From NCBI GenBank assembly GCA_022495005.1, contig JAGYXB010000463.1, positions 434,001-498,000 of the forward strand: a DNA stretch of 64,000 nt, in the 5' to 3' direction. Within the stretch, counting starts at the first letter, position 1, and every line of letters begins with the position of its first letter. The notes beneath the pieces are model-generated. The model had not been told where the DNA came from. It saw only the letters and a list, made by a program, of their open reading frames with translations, and did no database searches. Positions 35,414 to 47,744 of the stretch are shown here, piece after piece. Position numbers and translations under genes: made by a program. This stretch comes from Rhyacophila brunnea (taxonomy: Eukaryota; Arthropoda; Insecta; Trichoptera; Rhyacophilidae).

Positions 35414-36998
35414 TTAAGTAGAGGCATACACATAAGGCTAAACAAATATTTAATTAAGATAGCATTATAGGTATGTAATCATATATTAAGATGTATACGA
35501 AAATCGCCATAACCACACTGTATATAAATCAGAAATATTGAAAAAAAAATATGAGAACATATTATTATTATCGTGTTCTTTCTTTATTCGTGGTTGTCAC
35601 ATTAATTCAATGCAGTTAGTTATGTATTAGGACACGGAATAGTATCATTAAAACTTTTTCATTCTAACACGTACTATATCATCGTGCATAATCTATGAGT
35701 GTATAATTTTATTATTATACTCGTACATAGCGGCTGGAAATTGGTTAGCAGAAAGCTAGATGGAATTATTTTCTGTTACTGTGTAGTTCCATTATTATAG
35801 AACTAAGACGTTATTATTAATTATAACCTTGTAATCTCAAAAAAAAAAAAAAATTTTTCAACTCAACAATGTTTTAATGGCGACTTCTTCTCGTGGTCCT
35901 GTCTTCTATCGAAGGTCCTAAACCAAATCGTCGCCTATTTTTCTATCCTAAGCCATTCTAATAGGTATACCATATTCATTATGACACCCAGGATTAACCG
36001 AGCGTATCACGTGAGGTGTCCGTAGTTTTCTAGACCTGAGATGTTCTCACGAGAAGTTAGCCAGGACTGACAATGCCACGTACTTAGGTGTGATTTGACT
36101 GAGTTAAATTATTTTAAATGATAATAAAAGAGATAAACAAAACAAATAATAAAAACTAAAATAAATATAATGGAAGATAAAACAAAGTAAACAAATTCCT
36201 TTAAAGCGACAAAATCGAACAGCCTGATGGCTCTAATAGTGGGTTGGGTCGACTTAAATACCTATGGGGTCCCATCGGGTGTCGTATTTGCTTCTAAAAC
36301 AGATTTTTTTCTATTGATTATATTATGCATGAGATGTTTTTAAATCATGTATTTTAAATACCAATAATGATCTAGTCGTTTTTATCACTGATACCTTGGA
36401 TATGACGCCTTGGAACCACGTACAGGCGAAGATAATATCATTATACTTATGTCTCTACTATCCCGTAACCATTAAAAAGATTTAATTTATCTTAAATAAA
36501 ACAAAAAATGTATATACTTGTCATCTTAGGATCTAGAAACATGATAAAGTATTTTTTTTTTTAAATATATTTTCAATATATAAATTTCCTTATAATATTA
36601 TCTATAATTGAACTAATTAACAGCTTTTTAGCTATTCAGGCAAAAAGACAAATTGAAGCAAAAACGTGGAGTTTAAAATGATTTAACCCTCCATCTGGTT
36701 TCAAGAAATCTGGACAATTGCCATCTTGGCACCGAGAATAATTAATGAAATGCGTGTACCAATATTAATACAATGCCATTAAATTTAGTCAACAAAAATC
36801 TGATATAGAGTAAGTATGTACCTATTGAATAATAGTACATGCTGTAAGCTTTTGTTTATATGGTGACACTGTAATATAATGGTTTACCTATACGTGATCG
36901 AATCTTGACAGATTAAGTAGTATGGTGCTGTATGGTAGCTGCGATATTCAAAAAATATTTATGTACAATTTATTGTACAACAAATATTATTATACATA
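35414..36998. other. AT-rich region, nothing recognised
   Basis: No coding or RNA feature is supported up to the mariner boundary. The TA at 36997-36998 is the mariner target duplication. Confidence 0.5.
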
Positions 36999-38296
36999 CG
37001 AGGGTGGGTCAATAATTCCTTAGAAAAAAGCATTAAAACAGGTTTTATTTTTGTATTTTTTTTTTATTTCTCAACATAATTTCCTTGGAGCTCAATACAC
37101 TTGGTTAGACGTTTCTCAATTTTTTTTAAACCATCAGAAAAATAAGTTTTCGGAAGGTCCTCAAAATAAGCATTTGTCCGATCGATGACTTCTTCATTTG
37201 AAAAAAAACGTTGTCCACTTAGCCATTTTTTTAAGTTTGGGAAAAGGAAAAAGTCACTGGGGCTAAATCTGGCGAATACGGTGGGTGGTCGACCAATTCG
37301 AACTTCAATTCTTCAATTTTAGCCATTGATCGTAAACATGTGTGAACACGGGCATTGTCCTGATGAAAGAGGATTTTTTCCTGTTTAAATGAGGCCGTTT
37401 TTCTTCAATTTTGTTTTTTAGCTGGTCCAATAAAGATGCATAATAATCCCCTGTTATTGTTTTTCCTTTTTCCAAATAGTCAACGAGAATAATTTCACGT
37501 GCATCCCAAAATACAGTAGCCATAACCTTACCAGCTGATTTTACGGTTTTCGCCTTCTTTGGACATGGTTTGCCTTCGCAATCCACTGCTTTGACTGTTC
37601 TTTCGTCTCGGGAGTATAGTGGTGTATCCATGTTTCATCTACAGTCACAAAGCGACGAAAAATTCATCCGGATTGCGTTGCATGAGCGACAACAGGGCTT
37701 TAGAGGCCACCACCCTATTGCGTTTATTGTCGACTGTGAGCAAACGCGGCACCCATCTTGCAGAAATATTTTCATGCCCAATTTGTCATGTAAAATAGAA
37801 ATGACGCTACCTTTTGAGATCCCTGTAACCTCAATTATCTCACTCAACTTTAATCTTCGGTCACTTAACACCATATCGTGGATTTTATTGATCATTTCTG
37901 GTGTAGTCACCTCTACAGGACGTCCTGAGCGTGGTTCATCCTTTGTTGATGTACGACCACGTTTAAATTCATTTAACCAGTTTTAAATAGTTGCAAGTGA
38001 AGGAGCAGATATGCCGTGAACTAAATCCAACTCATTTTTTATTTCCTTTGCTGTTAACCCTTTTATATTAAAATGTTTAATAACAGCTCTAAACTCAATT
38101 TTCTCCATTTTCCATTTTTCCATTTTCCACAAGCAAATTTTTTTTTAAATGTACGAGAAACACACAACAACCCGACCAATCTGATTGAAACTTCGCAGCA
38201 TACTGAATCGGTAGTGCCGCTGCATGAAAACAAACCGCTTACAGTACTAGTCGCGCCACCTGTCGGCTTTTCTAAGGACTTATTGACCCACCCTCG
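36999..38296 (-). mobile_element. mariner element 1
   Basis: 1,298 bp, bounded by inverted CGAGGGTGGGTCAATAA-type ends (left variant AATAATTCC) and a TA duplication (36997-36998 and 38297-38298). The length and structure are normal for a full-size mariner. The transposase reads leftward and is broken. Its mate, mariner 2, lies at 44199-45875 in the opposite orientation. The right end abuts a truncated LINE. Confidence 0.92.
37064..38108 (-). pseudogene. mariner 1 transposase (broken)
   Basis: Cut-and-paste transposase. The ATG is at 38108 and the stop at 37066-37064, about 348 codons, the usual family length. Visible in order are the N-terminal helix-turn-helix region, the GRPVEVTT linker and VTVDETWIHHYTPETKEQS carrying the first catalytic Asp. 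Next come the out-of-frame HQDNAR block (second Asp) and the YSPDLAP block (third Asp). Lesions: TAT-to-TAA in the ATIYNW stretch near 37986; one A missing in the A run before the second Asp near 37381; and a shortened C run in the third-Asp block near 37260. All three catalytic Asp codons survive at DNA level, but the frame does not. Confidence 0.88.
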
Positions 38297-38298
38297 TA

Positions 38299-39550
38299 AC
38301 AAAGGCTTCTCGGATTCGTCATGACTAGGGAATCCAATCCCGAGCCAAATTTCTGATCCCGGGATTTTGGGATTACAAATTGACAATCCCGGGATCCCGG
38401 GACTGGTCCCGGGATTGGCATTTTTTCCACTGTTAATATAACATTTTTATATTTACAAATAACATTGATAAAATCGGTCAAAAATAAATCTAGTATAATT
38501 TATACTATATTGTATACGTTTGATCTTGGAAATACATAAGTTTAATGGAGTAAATAATATTAGATATAGTATAAATAATAATGTGAATTTAATATGAGAT
38601 TGCTGTTTCTGATAATAAAGACTTAATGAATGGGTTTGCGAGATTTAAAATACTTGCAAATTATGGTGTACTTATGGCCTTTCCGCTTCATAAATCTAAT
38701 TAGTCAGCCAAATATGAAACTGCCGTAAAACGTATGAGATCATGGTGGAATTACTTTGTTAATAGTGCGAAGCATTGTTTTTTTCCAATTTTTCTCATTT
38801 TTATTAATTTATGTGAGAAAATAAAATGAATCGCCAACTTACACATGGGTATAAATCAAACTCAGTTTATTTCTAGTGTAGTTATTTTTTGTTATTAAAA
38901 GTATTTTTTCTGTTATATTTTCGTTTTTATTTTATTTTCCATAAAAATTGGTAAAAAAATCAATCGCGAAAGTTTCGGGATTATGTTTATCAATCCCGGG
39001 ATTCATATGTATCGAAAATAGCTCAGGATCCCGGGATTGGAATCCCTAGTCATGACCACGCCATTCAAGAATCCAAATTTTTTTCATACACTCTATATGT
39101 CGTTAGTACCGAGTATTCTTGAATATGGTTCCATTATCTGGAGCCCTTATGAGGTTTCCTTAAAGCTTGTTTTAGAGCGTGTTCAAAAGAAATTTCTTCG
39201 ACATCTTTATTTCAATGTATATAAATATTTTCCCTTTGACAGTTTCTCAAGCGAGTATTTTCCGACTAACTTTCTTCAAGGCATGCTCGCTTTTCATTCT
39301 CTTGAAGCTCGCACGTCAATACTGCTCTTAAAGCATTTTTCCCTACTCTCGCGTGGTATAGTTTTCAATGCAGATATTCTGGAAAATTTTAATTTTCCTA
39401 CACCCGCCAATTACATGCGTGGTCGCAGCCACGACCTATTTTGGGCTGAAAGCTGTTTCCTCATGTCAAGGTCACCAGGTACCAATAACGAAGACTGTGC
39501 GGCTGCTCAGTGCACTCCATAGAGATGTAGACATTTTTAGCGAGCCATGA
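38299..39550 (+). pseudogene. Jockey-type LINE RT C-terminal fragment, split by a MITE
   Basis: With the 38326-39048 insertion and one duplicated copy removed, the frame reads QRLLGFVMTTPFKNPNFF then LYMSLVPSILEYGSIIWSPY. It continues with LERVQKKFLRHLYF and, after a frameshift near 39470, VPITKTVRLLSALHRDVDIF. This is the thumb and C-terminus of a jockey-type LINE protein (LLGFV.R...F.....L..LY..LVRS.LEY.S.IW.P). The 3' UTR runs to about 39780 with an A-rich end and shares CATGTTGTGAACGTCTT with the fragment at 17010. It is 5'-truncated at the mariner edge. Confidence 0.75.
38326..39048. mobile_element. hAT-like MITE (8-bp TSD)
   Basis: 723 bp with inverted ends TAGGGAATCCAATCCCG and CGGGATTGGAATCCCTA, flanked on both sides by GTCATGAC (38318-38325 and 39049-39056). 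An 8-bp duplication with ends fitting YARNG is diagnostic of hAT. Subterminal CCCGGGAT words recur near both ends. It has no transposase, so it is non-autonomous. It interrupts a LINE reading frame. Confidence 0.85.
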
Positions 39551-40245
39551 TATATTTTGTTTTTAAAATTCTATTTTATTGTTTAATTTGTATTTTTTTT
39601 TTGAAATATCGTAGTTTATTTTTATTTTATTTCTTTTCTATAAAAATTTTTGTTTTGTTTTTTTTCCTCTACTTAGTTGATTTACTTGTACTTTTTATTC
39701 CAAATGTCATGTTGTGAACGTCTTGAATTAATAATTTGTTATATGCTCAATGTGTCTTTTTTTTAATAAATACATAAATAAAATTATTACATAGTACATA
39801 CTATATCAAATGATTTGCATCTATAGCATCTATGGACCGCACGTCACTGGTTCCTATATTATACTGGAAAATAATCTATATATATAAAACAAAGTCGGGT
39901 TAGTTACACCATTTATAACTCAAGAACGGCTGGACCGATTTTTATGATCTTTGATTTGTTGGATTTATCACCACCCCGAATAGCAGAATAACAATTAAAA
40001 TATCGGATAAATCACGGAAAAAATAAATAAAGAAGAAAATTAATTTTCTCATACATTTTGTATGGAAAGGCTTTTGACTGACATCGATGAATTTGAACGA
40101 TGAAAACCTCGCGCATTCGAAAATAAAAGAAAATCACAAAAAATTTAAATCCGTATACAACGCCATCTCTGATACATGACAGAAACAAAAAAGAAGAAAC
40201 AAACAAACAAAAGAAAGAATGATAGTCGAAATGTCTAACTGTCAA

Positions 40246-41660
40246 TGGTGTAGTGTGCCCAACATTTTGTGCTTCATGTCAACAGCTCAATTTGCTTGAA
40301 AAAGTTACTCATTGGGATATGACAATCGCTGAAGCAATTGTTTCTACATCTCCAAGTCAGATACGCACATTTTTTGATATCATTATTTCGACATGCTTCC
40401 CATCGAATACACCTGAACTGTGGAACAAGTAAAAGGATGACATGTCAGAAGACATTTTAAATCGAATTTGTGTCAGTTCAGCAAATCCCGATCTCGAGGT
40501 GAATGAGGAGATACATAACCAGGCTTTGTTTTTGATCGAATACATGTGTTACCTCATGTGCGGCAGTTTTTTAGTCAAGTTAGGAATGCCAACGCCACAT
40601 CGTGGAATGAACGACGCTTTCAATCAAGAATTGGAACGCGATCGTGAATATGATCGAGATGCATTGAACCAATCAGTTCGAACGAATGTACCACTGTTGA
40701 ATCCTCGACAGAAGGAAGTGTACGATACGTTAATGAAGGCAATTGATGATGGAAATGGTGGGTTATTTTTCCTCGACGCGCCCGATGGAACTGGGAAGAC
40801 ATTCCTCATGTCAATGATTTTGGCTACTGTTCGTGCGAGATCCGAAAATGCTGCAGCAGTTGCTTCTTCTGGAATAGCGGCCACGTTGTTAGAAGGATGC
40901 CGAACGCCTCATTCAACGTTGAAATTGCCGACTGAAAAACCGACATGCAACATTGCGAAATACTCAGCAATGGCCAAAGTTTTGTTAGCAAGTAAAATCA
41001 TCACCTGGGATGAATGCACAATGGCGCACAAACGCGCATTGAAAGCACTCAATCGAACTATGAAAGATCTGCGCAATGGCTCAAGAAGTTTTGGAAGCGC
41101 AATGATTCTACTATCTGGCGATTTTCGCCAAACACTACCAGTCATTCCAAGATCGACCGCTGCTGATGAAATAAATGCTTGCCTCAAATCATCGACTCTC
41201 TGGTGCTATGTGAAGACATTTCAGCTGACGACAAACATGCAAGTTGCATTGCTAAATGATCCATCTGCCGAAGATTTATCCAAGCAATTGCTGACTATCG
41301 GTAACGGCCGTGTTCCTGTCGATGAATCGAGCGAATTGATTTCGTTTCCGCTGAATTTTTCCAATTTCGTCTCAACTAAGGACGAACTCATCAACAAAGT
41401 GTTACCAAACATCATTGTTAATCACAAACATGACAATTGGTTGAGTGAACGAGCATTCTTGCGGTAAAGAACAAAGATGTGGATCACTTAAACTTCACAA
41501 TTCAAAATCAAATCGTTGGTCCACTGCATTTCTTCAAATCTATCGACTGTGTAACAAACGAAGACGAAGCAACCAACTATCCAACTGAATTTTGAAACTC
41601 TTTGGATCTGCCTGGCTTGCCACCGCACAATTAACGACTGAAGGTTGGCTCGGTAGTCAT
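40246..41660 (+). pseudogene. Helitron Pif1-like helicase fragment
   Basis: This is the helicase half of a RepHel protein, which would unwind DNA during rolling-circle transposition. An open frame runs 40442-41467. It shows LNPRQKEVYDTLMKAI, Walker A (APDGTGKT, with Asp where the family usually has Gly), ASSGIAATLL, Walker B (ITWDECTM) and LLSGDFRQTLPVIP. A TAA at 40432-40434 interrupts upstream in-frame sequence. A frameshift near 41463 and later stops break the continuation (about 41470-41640). The C-terminal helicase motifs are missing, as is the Rep domain upstream. Confidence 0.88.
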
Positions 41661-41679
41661 CATTGAATTGAAATTGAAT

Positions 41680-41770
41680 TACAATATGTGAACTTACCAG
41701 ACCCAGGATTCGAACATGGGACCCTCGACACTATATACCGGCGCTTAATCCACGTGGTCATCGTCACGTA
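41680..41770 (-). mobile_element. SINE head fragment inside the Helitron
   Basis: The minus strand carries a tRNA-like head (GTGGATTAAGCGCCGG, then GTTCGAATCCTGGGTCTGG), like the head of the main SINE family. It sits where the helicase C-terminus should be. Confidence 0.55.
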
Positions 41771-41952
41771 CAGTGTGTACAGTTCAATATAATTAAAATA
41801 CTTTTCATTTTGATTTGATTTTTGCACATTTATTGAACTTATTCATTTTGAGTATTCATTTTAACTTAATAAAAAACTGAATTTAATTCAGCTAATAAGT
41901 TAACACAAGATTATTGATTATGAGGCGGTACGAAGTTTGCCGGGTCAGCTTG

Positions 41953-44198
41953 TAAGATATAATATAAACTAATTTAAGTGTTGTTTATTTTAAACATCTA
42001 AAAGAATTAAACCATCGGACTTATACACGCGAGATATTAACCTCGAATCAAGATTGGTGGCATCTTAGTAGCATTAACATTATCCGATACCTATCCTGAC
42101 TTTCTGAAAAACAGTAAAACTTGAGATATGAAGCCTAGCATATTTTATATCGACCTATTTTTCCGAAGTAGTTTTAGATTTAGATAATAATGTACAGGGT
42201 GGCTGGGAAATAGGGTAGTGAATTTGAGAATCCTGGAAATACTTTTGGCATGTGCGAACGATAAATCTTTTACTGCAGATGCTTGCGTATTGTGTTTGGC
42301 AGAGGTACAGAGGCACTCGGAAAGAAGTCTCGTTAAATAGGTTGTATTTATAGTTCTTTGCGTACAGATAAAGGTGTTAAATATCATAAAATAAGCATTA
42401 AATATTGGCTTGAGATCTTGAATGGTAGGTATATCGGTAAAATAAGATTTATTTTTCTGTTTATTGGTTACGAATACCTACCCCTAAATAATAATGTACG
42501 TACATACTGTCCGACAATAAGAAATCGGAAATAGCAGGAAGTCACTGTAGTTGCATATAGAAGACTTCTCAGTGAAGTACCTGTCATGGCGGCAACGTGG
42601 GCTAGAGGCGTGTTTAAAATATTATGTATCGGCTCTCTTTTTAGATGCGACTCCTTTTTTCTTCTTCGTTCTTCTTCTTCTTACTAATAATACTTTTAAC
42701 ATTACTCCTGATTGTTTTAAAAAGCTTCAAATTACGTAAATTGATAGATCTGTGCACTATGGGAACGTAGAATGGTATGATAAATTTGGGGACATTTTAA
42801 AATGGAAGTGCGATTAGCTGCACTGCAGTAGATTGTGTAATCAATGTTTTAACGCGTGGACAAGAAGTTCTTGTTCGACAATAGCTATTATATCGTTATC
42901 ATGGATAGTACAAGCTTGGAAGCCAGTGTAGTCATAGATCATCTTCAGGAAATTTCTTAACTCCTCTCTGCCTGTAGCAATATTTCTATATAATTCATTC
43001 ACAGAAGCTTAATCTTCCGACCCTTTTTTTCCCTTCTTGTCTCTTAGGCGGCTGATTGCCTTCTATTCTTGAGACAATATAATATGGTCTACCTAACAAA
43101 ATCACATCATTTTCAAATGTGAGACGATGGAAGAATCATTGTAACTTGCTAACTACTACTATATTGATTCCTCTTCGAGAACTAAGCCAAAATTGACTTG
43201 GGGTAATCTTATACCTAGGAGTTAGCTGAAATTGAATATATTATAATATTAAAATTAAGTTGTAGATATTTTATATGTCCGTAAAAAAATTATAGGATTT
43301 AAGAATTGTATAGTATACTTAACTAAATGGTAGCATACACAAAATTCTAAGAAGGCCATTCGACTACCAGAATAAATAAATGATAGATATTGCCATCACT
43401 TGCCGCCCACCTGAGGTCGCGTAGACTCACTCGGTTTATTTTCACGACATAGTGTGCCGACATACATAATTAAATTTTCATTTTTAATTAATGTATGCAT
43501 TCAGTGTCGTCATTTTTAATATTACTTATGGATACAAATAATACTTGTAAATGATTACATTTGAGAGGTACTAGATAAGGGGGACTTTTGGGAATCTTTT
43601 TCTGAAATTTATATTAGTCATGCTCTCAATAAATAAATATTATTTTGTACATCATTTAATGGATGTTAATCTAATTTTGTCTATGCGGATCACATTTAAA
43701 TCAAATTAATTTTACATGGAAAATATTGTCTGCGTTTTTTGTTATTGAAAATTCTTTTTATATATATTTTATAGAATATTGAATTTCATAAAATATTAAG
43801 AAAAATTGTAGTGGCATTAGCGACTTCTGATAAAATACAAAATAATGAAAGTATGAACTAATATATCATGCCTTTAAATAAAGCATCACATAAACAATAT
43901 TAGCCATGAACCATTAGTTTATCAATATTATGTATGATACCTACTAACCACTAACATCAGATTGAACCTTAATGGATCTAATTAAATTATCTTCCTCGAG
44001 GCCTGACAAAAATTTTACTATCAAACATACGTACACACATTGGTGGCCTATATTTTATTCCGGCATTTTCTCAAACGACCGAGCTGCATTAAGAGAGCAT
44101 GATACATGTGTATATGGTAAACACAATATGTACATACACATTAGCGTGCTTTCACGTTGACGTTTTAGCCGATAATAATAAAATTGACATTGAACATA
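41953..44198. other. AT-rich region between Helitron and mariner 2
   Basis: Short ORFs (42145-42387 minus, 42551-42739 plus, 43972-44160 plus) show no family motif. A CTTCTTC-rich tract lies at about 42658-42682. No RNA gene is seen. Confidence 0.45.
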
Positions 44199-44383
44199 CG
44201 AGGGTGGGTCAATAAGTCCTTAGAAAAGCCGACAGGTGGCGCGACTAGTACTGTAAGCGGTTTGTTTTCATGCAGCGGCACTACCGATTCAGTATGCTGC
44301 GAAGTTTCAATCAGATTGGTCGGGTTGTTGTGTGTTTCTCGTACATTTAAAAAAATTGCTTGTGGAAAATGGAAAAATGGAAA

Positions 44384-45811
44384 ATGGAGAAAATTGAGTT
44401 TAGAGCTGTTAATAAACATTTTAATATAAAAGGGTTAACAACAAAGGAAATAAAAAATGAGTTGGATTTAGTTCACGGCATATCTGCTCCTTCACTTGCA
44501 ACTATTTATAACTGGTTAAATGGATTTAAACGTGGTCGTACATCAACAAAGGATGAACCACGCTCAGGACGTCCTGTAGAGGTGACTACACCAGAAATGA
44601 TCAATAAAATCCACGATATGGTGTTAAGTGACCGAAGATTAAAGTTGAGTGAGATAATTGAGGTTACAGGGATCTCAAAAGGTAGCGTCATTTCTATTTT
44701 ACATGACAAATTAGGCATGAAAAATATTTCTGCAAAATGGGTGCCGCGTTTGCTCACAGTCGACAATAAACGCAATAGGGTGGTGGCCTCTAAAGCCCTG
44801 TTGTCGCTCATGCAACGCAATCCGGATGAATTTTTTCATCGCTTTGTGACTGTAAATGAAACATGGATACACCACTATACTCCCGAGACGAAAGAACAGT
44901 CAAAGCGGTGGATTGCGAAGGCAAACCATGTCCAAAGAAGGCGAAAACCGTAAAATCAGCTGGTAAGGTTATGGCTACTGTATTTTGGGATGCACGTGAA
45001 ATTATTTTCGTTGACTATTTGGAAAAAGGAAAAACAATAACAGGGGATTATTATACATCTTTATTGGACCAGCTAAAAAACAAAATTGAAGAAAAACGGC
45101 CTCATTTAAACAGGAAAAAAATCCTTTTCATCAGGACAACGTGTTCACACATGTTTACGATCAATGGCTAAAATTGAAGAATTGAAGTTCGAATTGGTCG
45201 ACCACCCAGCGTATTCGCCAGATTTAGCCCCCCCAGTGACTTTTTCCTTTTCCCAAACTTAAAAAAATGGCTAAGTGGACAACGTTTTTTTTCAAATGAA
45301 GAATTCATCGATCGGACAAATCGATACCCTAGTTATATAGGGAAACAAGTCAAAATTTCAAGGTTTTGAGTTAATAGTGTCATTCAATGTAGAACGGTTG
45401 TATCTTCATAATTCAATAAAAAAAATCAAAAAATCTCTTCAACGGGTCAAAAACTCGAAAAACCGTTTTTGGGATTAATCATTAATTCAAATATTAACAG
45501 GAATGTCTGAGTTAATTATTTGATAAACTGTAATATTTCATTTTGCATTGCTAAGTTCATTTGAACTAAATAAAAAATAAATACATTTACTTCAAAAATC
45601 AAGGCTTTAACATGGAAATGAAAATATGTTCAAAATATTCAAAAGCCATTATCTTGGAACAAGGTATTTTGAGTTATTTCTCTATAGAACTAGGGTATCG
45701 AATGCTTATTTTGAGGACCTTCCGAAAACTTATTTTTCTGACGGTTTAAAAAAAATTGAGAAACGTCTAACCAAGTGTATTGAGCTCCAAGGAGATTATG
45801 TTGAGAAATAA
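44384..45811 (+). pseudogene. mariner 2 transposase (broken, first catalytic Asp changed)
   Basis: The ATG at 44384 is the counterpart of the mariner 1 start, and the TAA is at 45809-45811. The N-terminal two-thirds is open to 44953. The first catalytic motif reads VTVNETWIHHYTPETKEQS: Asn replaces the Asp kept in mariner 1. Frame breaks occur near 44940 and in the second-Asp block (one base lost near 45126 and four near 45140, removing part of DNAR). The C run before the third-Asp block (45227-45234) is also expanded. The MITE at 45322-45700 then splits the C-terminal part, and the tail (AYFEDLPKTYFSDGLKKIEK) resumes afterwards. Confidence 0.88.
45322..45700. mobile_element. MITE family E nested in mariner 2
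   Basis: 379 bp, starting CGATACCCTAGTTATATAGG and ending with the complement of CGATACCCTAGTTCTATAGA. The inverted ends run about 26 bp with three mismatches. AAT is duplicated on each side (45319-45321 and 45701-45703), which restores the mariner 1 sequence exactly when one copy is removed. It has no ORF. The superfamily is unresolved; 3-bp duplications are known for PIF/Harbinger, but the end sequence is not a clear match. Confidence 0.85.
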
Positions 45812-45875
45812 AAAAAAATACAAAAATAAAAACTGTTTTAATGCTTTTTTCTAAGGAATTATTGACCCACCCTCG

Positions 45876-47744
45876 TAGATTGTAAGATATTTATTTTTGG
45901 AGGGTCATTCACCATTTGACTAAAAGGGCCAGCCGCCATTGCGTACACGTACCTATATTATTAAATATCTCTCATGTGGTTCATTAATAAAATAAAACCT
46001 TTTGCTACCGTATAAAGATAGTGTAATTAATTATGCATGTGAATAAATTTGAGCTTGCAAATTATTTTTTTGCTTTATATCTACCATTTAATTATCCCTC
46101 ATAAAGCATAGTTTGCAAAGTTGTTTGTCGAAATGCTTGCTGATAATTACAATGTAAATTAATAATCAAAAACACATAACTGAAACAAATGTTATTAAAA
46201 ATTCTTGATTGTATCATAAAATAAAGGAAATTGTGGTTTTTTGTTGCTCTCTGTATTCTTATAAATTCAATGATAATTTATAATACGTATTTGACAGTTA
46301 CGTTTCAGTTTGTGTGCATATCTATATGATATTTTGTGAATGGTAAAGACTTATCTTACGGCTGACTGAATATTATTATTAAATACGTTTCTCTCTATAG
46401 AATCAAAATGCTTTTAACGGATTTCAGCTCATAATCTGAACGTCTAAAATCAGACATTAAGTTAACTGAATACATTAAGTATGTACCCATTGTAAAGTTC
46501 TACAAATATTGAGATCTCTCACTTAACGCACGTTGATTTTGTGAATTCACCGACGCGAAAAGGTGATTTAACTACAATCTAAGAACATACTATTTTTAAA
46601 TTAATAAGAATCTAATGAAAATTTATATTCTCTAACTTAAAAGACAATAAATAAAACATTCCGCGTTTCCTAAAGTCTTTACTTACAAAGCATCTTTCAT
46701 AAATTAAAATATGTGTATAAACTATATGCATAAAGGTGTAAATTCATTAAAATATATTAATATTTATAGAAAAACTATTCATTTCTGTCGTTTTTTATTG
46801 TCTATACCTTTTTTTTAAATTTGACATTGTTTTCAGTTTCATTTGTTTCATCACCATGCATTTATCATTCTGTCTTATTGCAACCGCGGCTTAATTTTTT
46901 TACAAAAAAAAATATATCTCATTAGTCATTATTTTGACAAGCCCCTGAAATGTAGCATACATCAAGCATTCCATTGCCATGTCTACCCTTCAGCACCAAG
47001 ATCGCCGTTGTAGTATCGCTATAAGATACATAGAAAATAGCGGGGCGAAGGCTACCGCTGAGAAATCGGTTGGGTGGATTTAGCGATAAGGTTATGGAAT
47101 GTCAAGGGTGGCAACCGGAAGACCGAAAAACCATTTCAGCTAATTGACTAATCGACCTTTTAAGTAGGTAAGTAACTAATTAGGTATCATTATTTTTTTA
47201 AGACACGTGACGAAGTTGATTCATTGCTTTCAGATGTTATTAAAAAACATTTATTAGTTATTTATATTTGTATATTCCTCCACATGATATGTAACGAAGA
47301 TTTTATAATATGTAACATTTACATTATTATTATTTAACCAATCACCTCTTATTTACAATCATTAAATACCATGAGAAAGTTTTAATTTATTTGCTATATC
47401 CGTAATATATATGACGTTTTAGAAAATTTATAAAATTTCACACTTATTTTTTGTTAAGTAAGTATAAACCATTATAAGTTGGTAAAATTTCTTTAATAGT
47501 TTGAATTGATGAAACGAGAGTCTACCAAACTTATAGCACATGTAAAACTATCTCAAATTCATCAATAAATTAGTTTATCCATTAAATTGATATATAATAT
47601 ACTGAATTACAAAAAAAAATAGGAGACCTCAATATGTCACAATATGTGTTTTTTAAGAAAGGAAAAGAAAATATATTTATATTAATTAACACTAATAATG
47701 TAATGTGATAATTAAAAAATCGATAAATTTTAATTGTTACGAAT
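45876..47744. other. AT-rich region, nothing recognised
   Basis: No coding feature is supported. A somewhat GC-richer patch near 46980-47110 has no motif I can name. Confidence 0.45.

Larger units (their letters stand above)
39875..41952 (+). mobile_element. Helitron remnant
   Basis: It starts TCTATATATATAAAAC after an A (39874). It ends with a G·T-paired hairpin at 41924-41941 (GGCGGTACGAAGTTTGCC), followed by GGGTCAGCTTG and then a T. The canonical Helitron pattern is 5' TC, 3' hairpin plus CTAG, inserted between A and T; here CTAG has become CTTG. A Pif1-type helicase fragment lies inside. The Rep (HUH) nuclease half that should precede it is absent: the 5' non-coding end joins helicase sequence near 40245. 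Confidence 0.85.
44199..45875 (+). mobile_element. mariner element 2 (with nested MITE)
   Basis: It has the same TIR type as mariner 1 (CGAGGGTGGGTCAATAAGTCC) and TA duplications at 44197-44198 and 45876-45877. It is 1,677 bp in total. Removing the 379-bp MITE and its 3-bp duplication leaves about 1,295 bp, the same size as mariner 1. Confidence 0.92.

Noticed and set aside
42900..43080. Possible antisense LINE fragment
   Set aside because: Minus-strand reading gives phrases faintly like LINE linkers, but no diagnostic motif.
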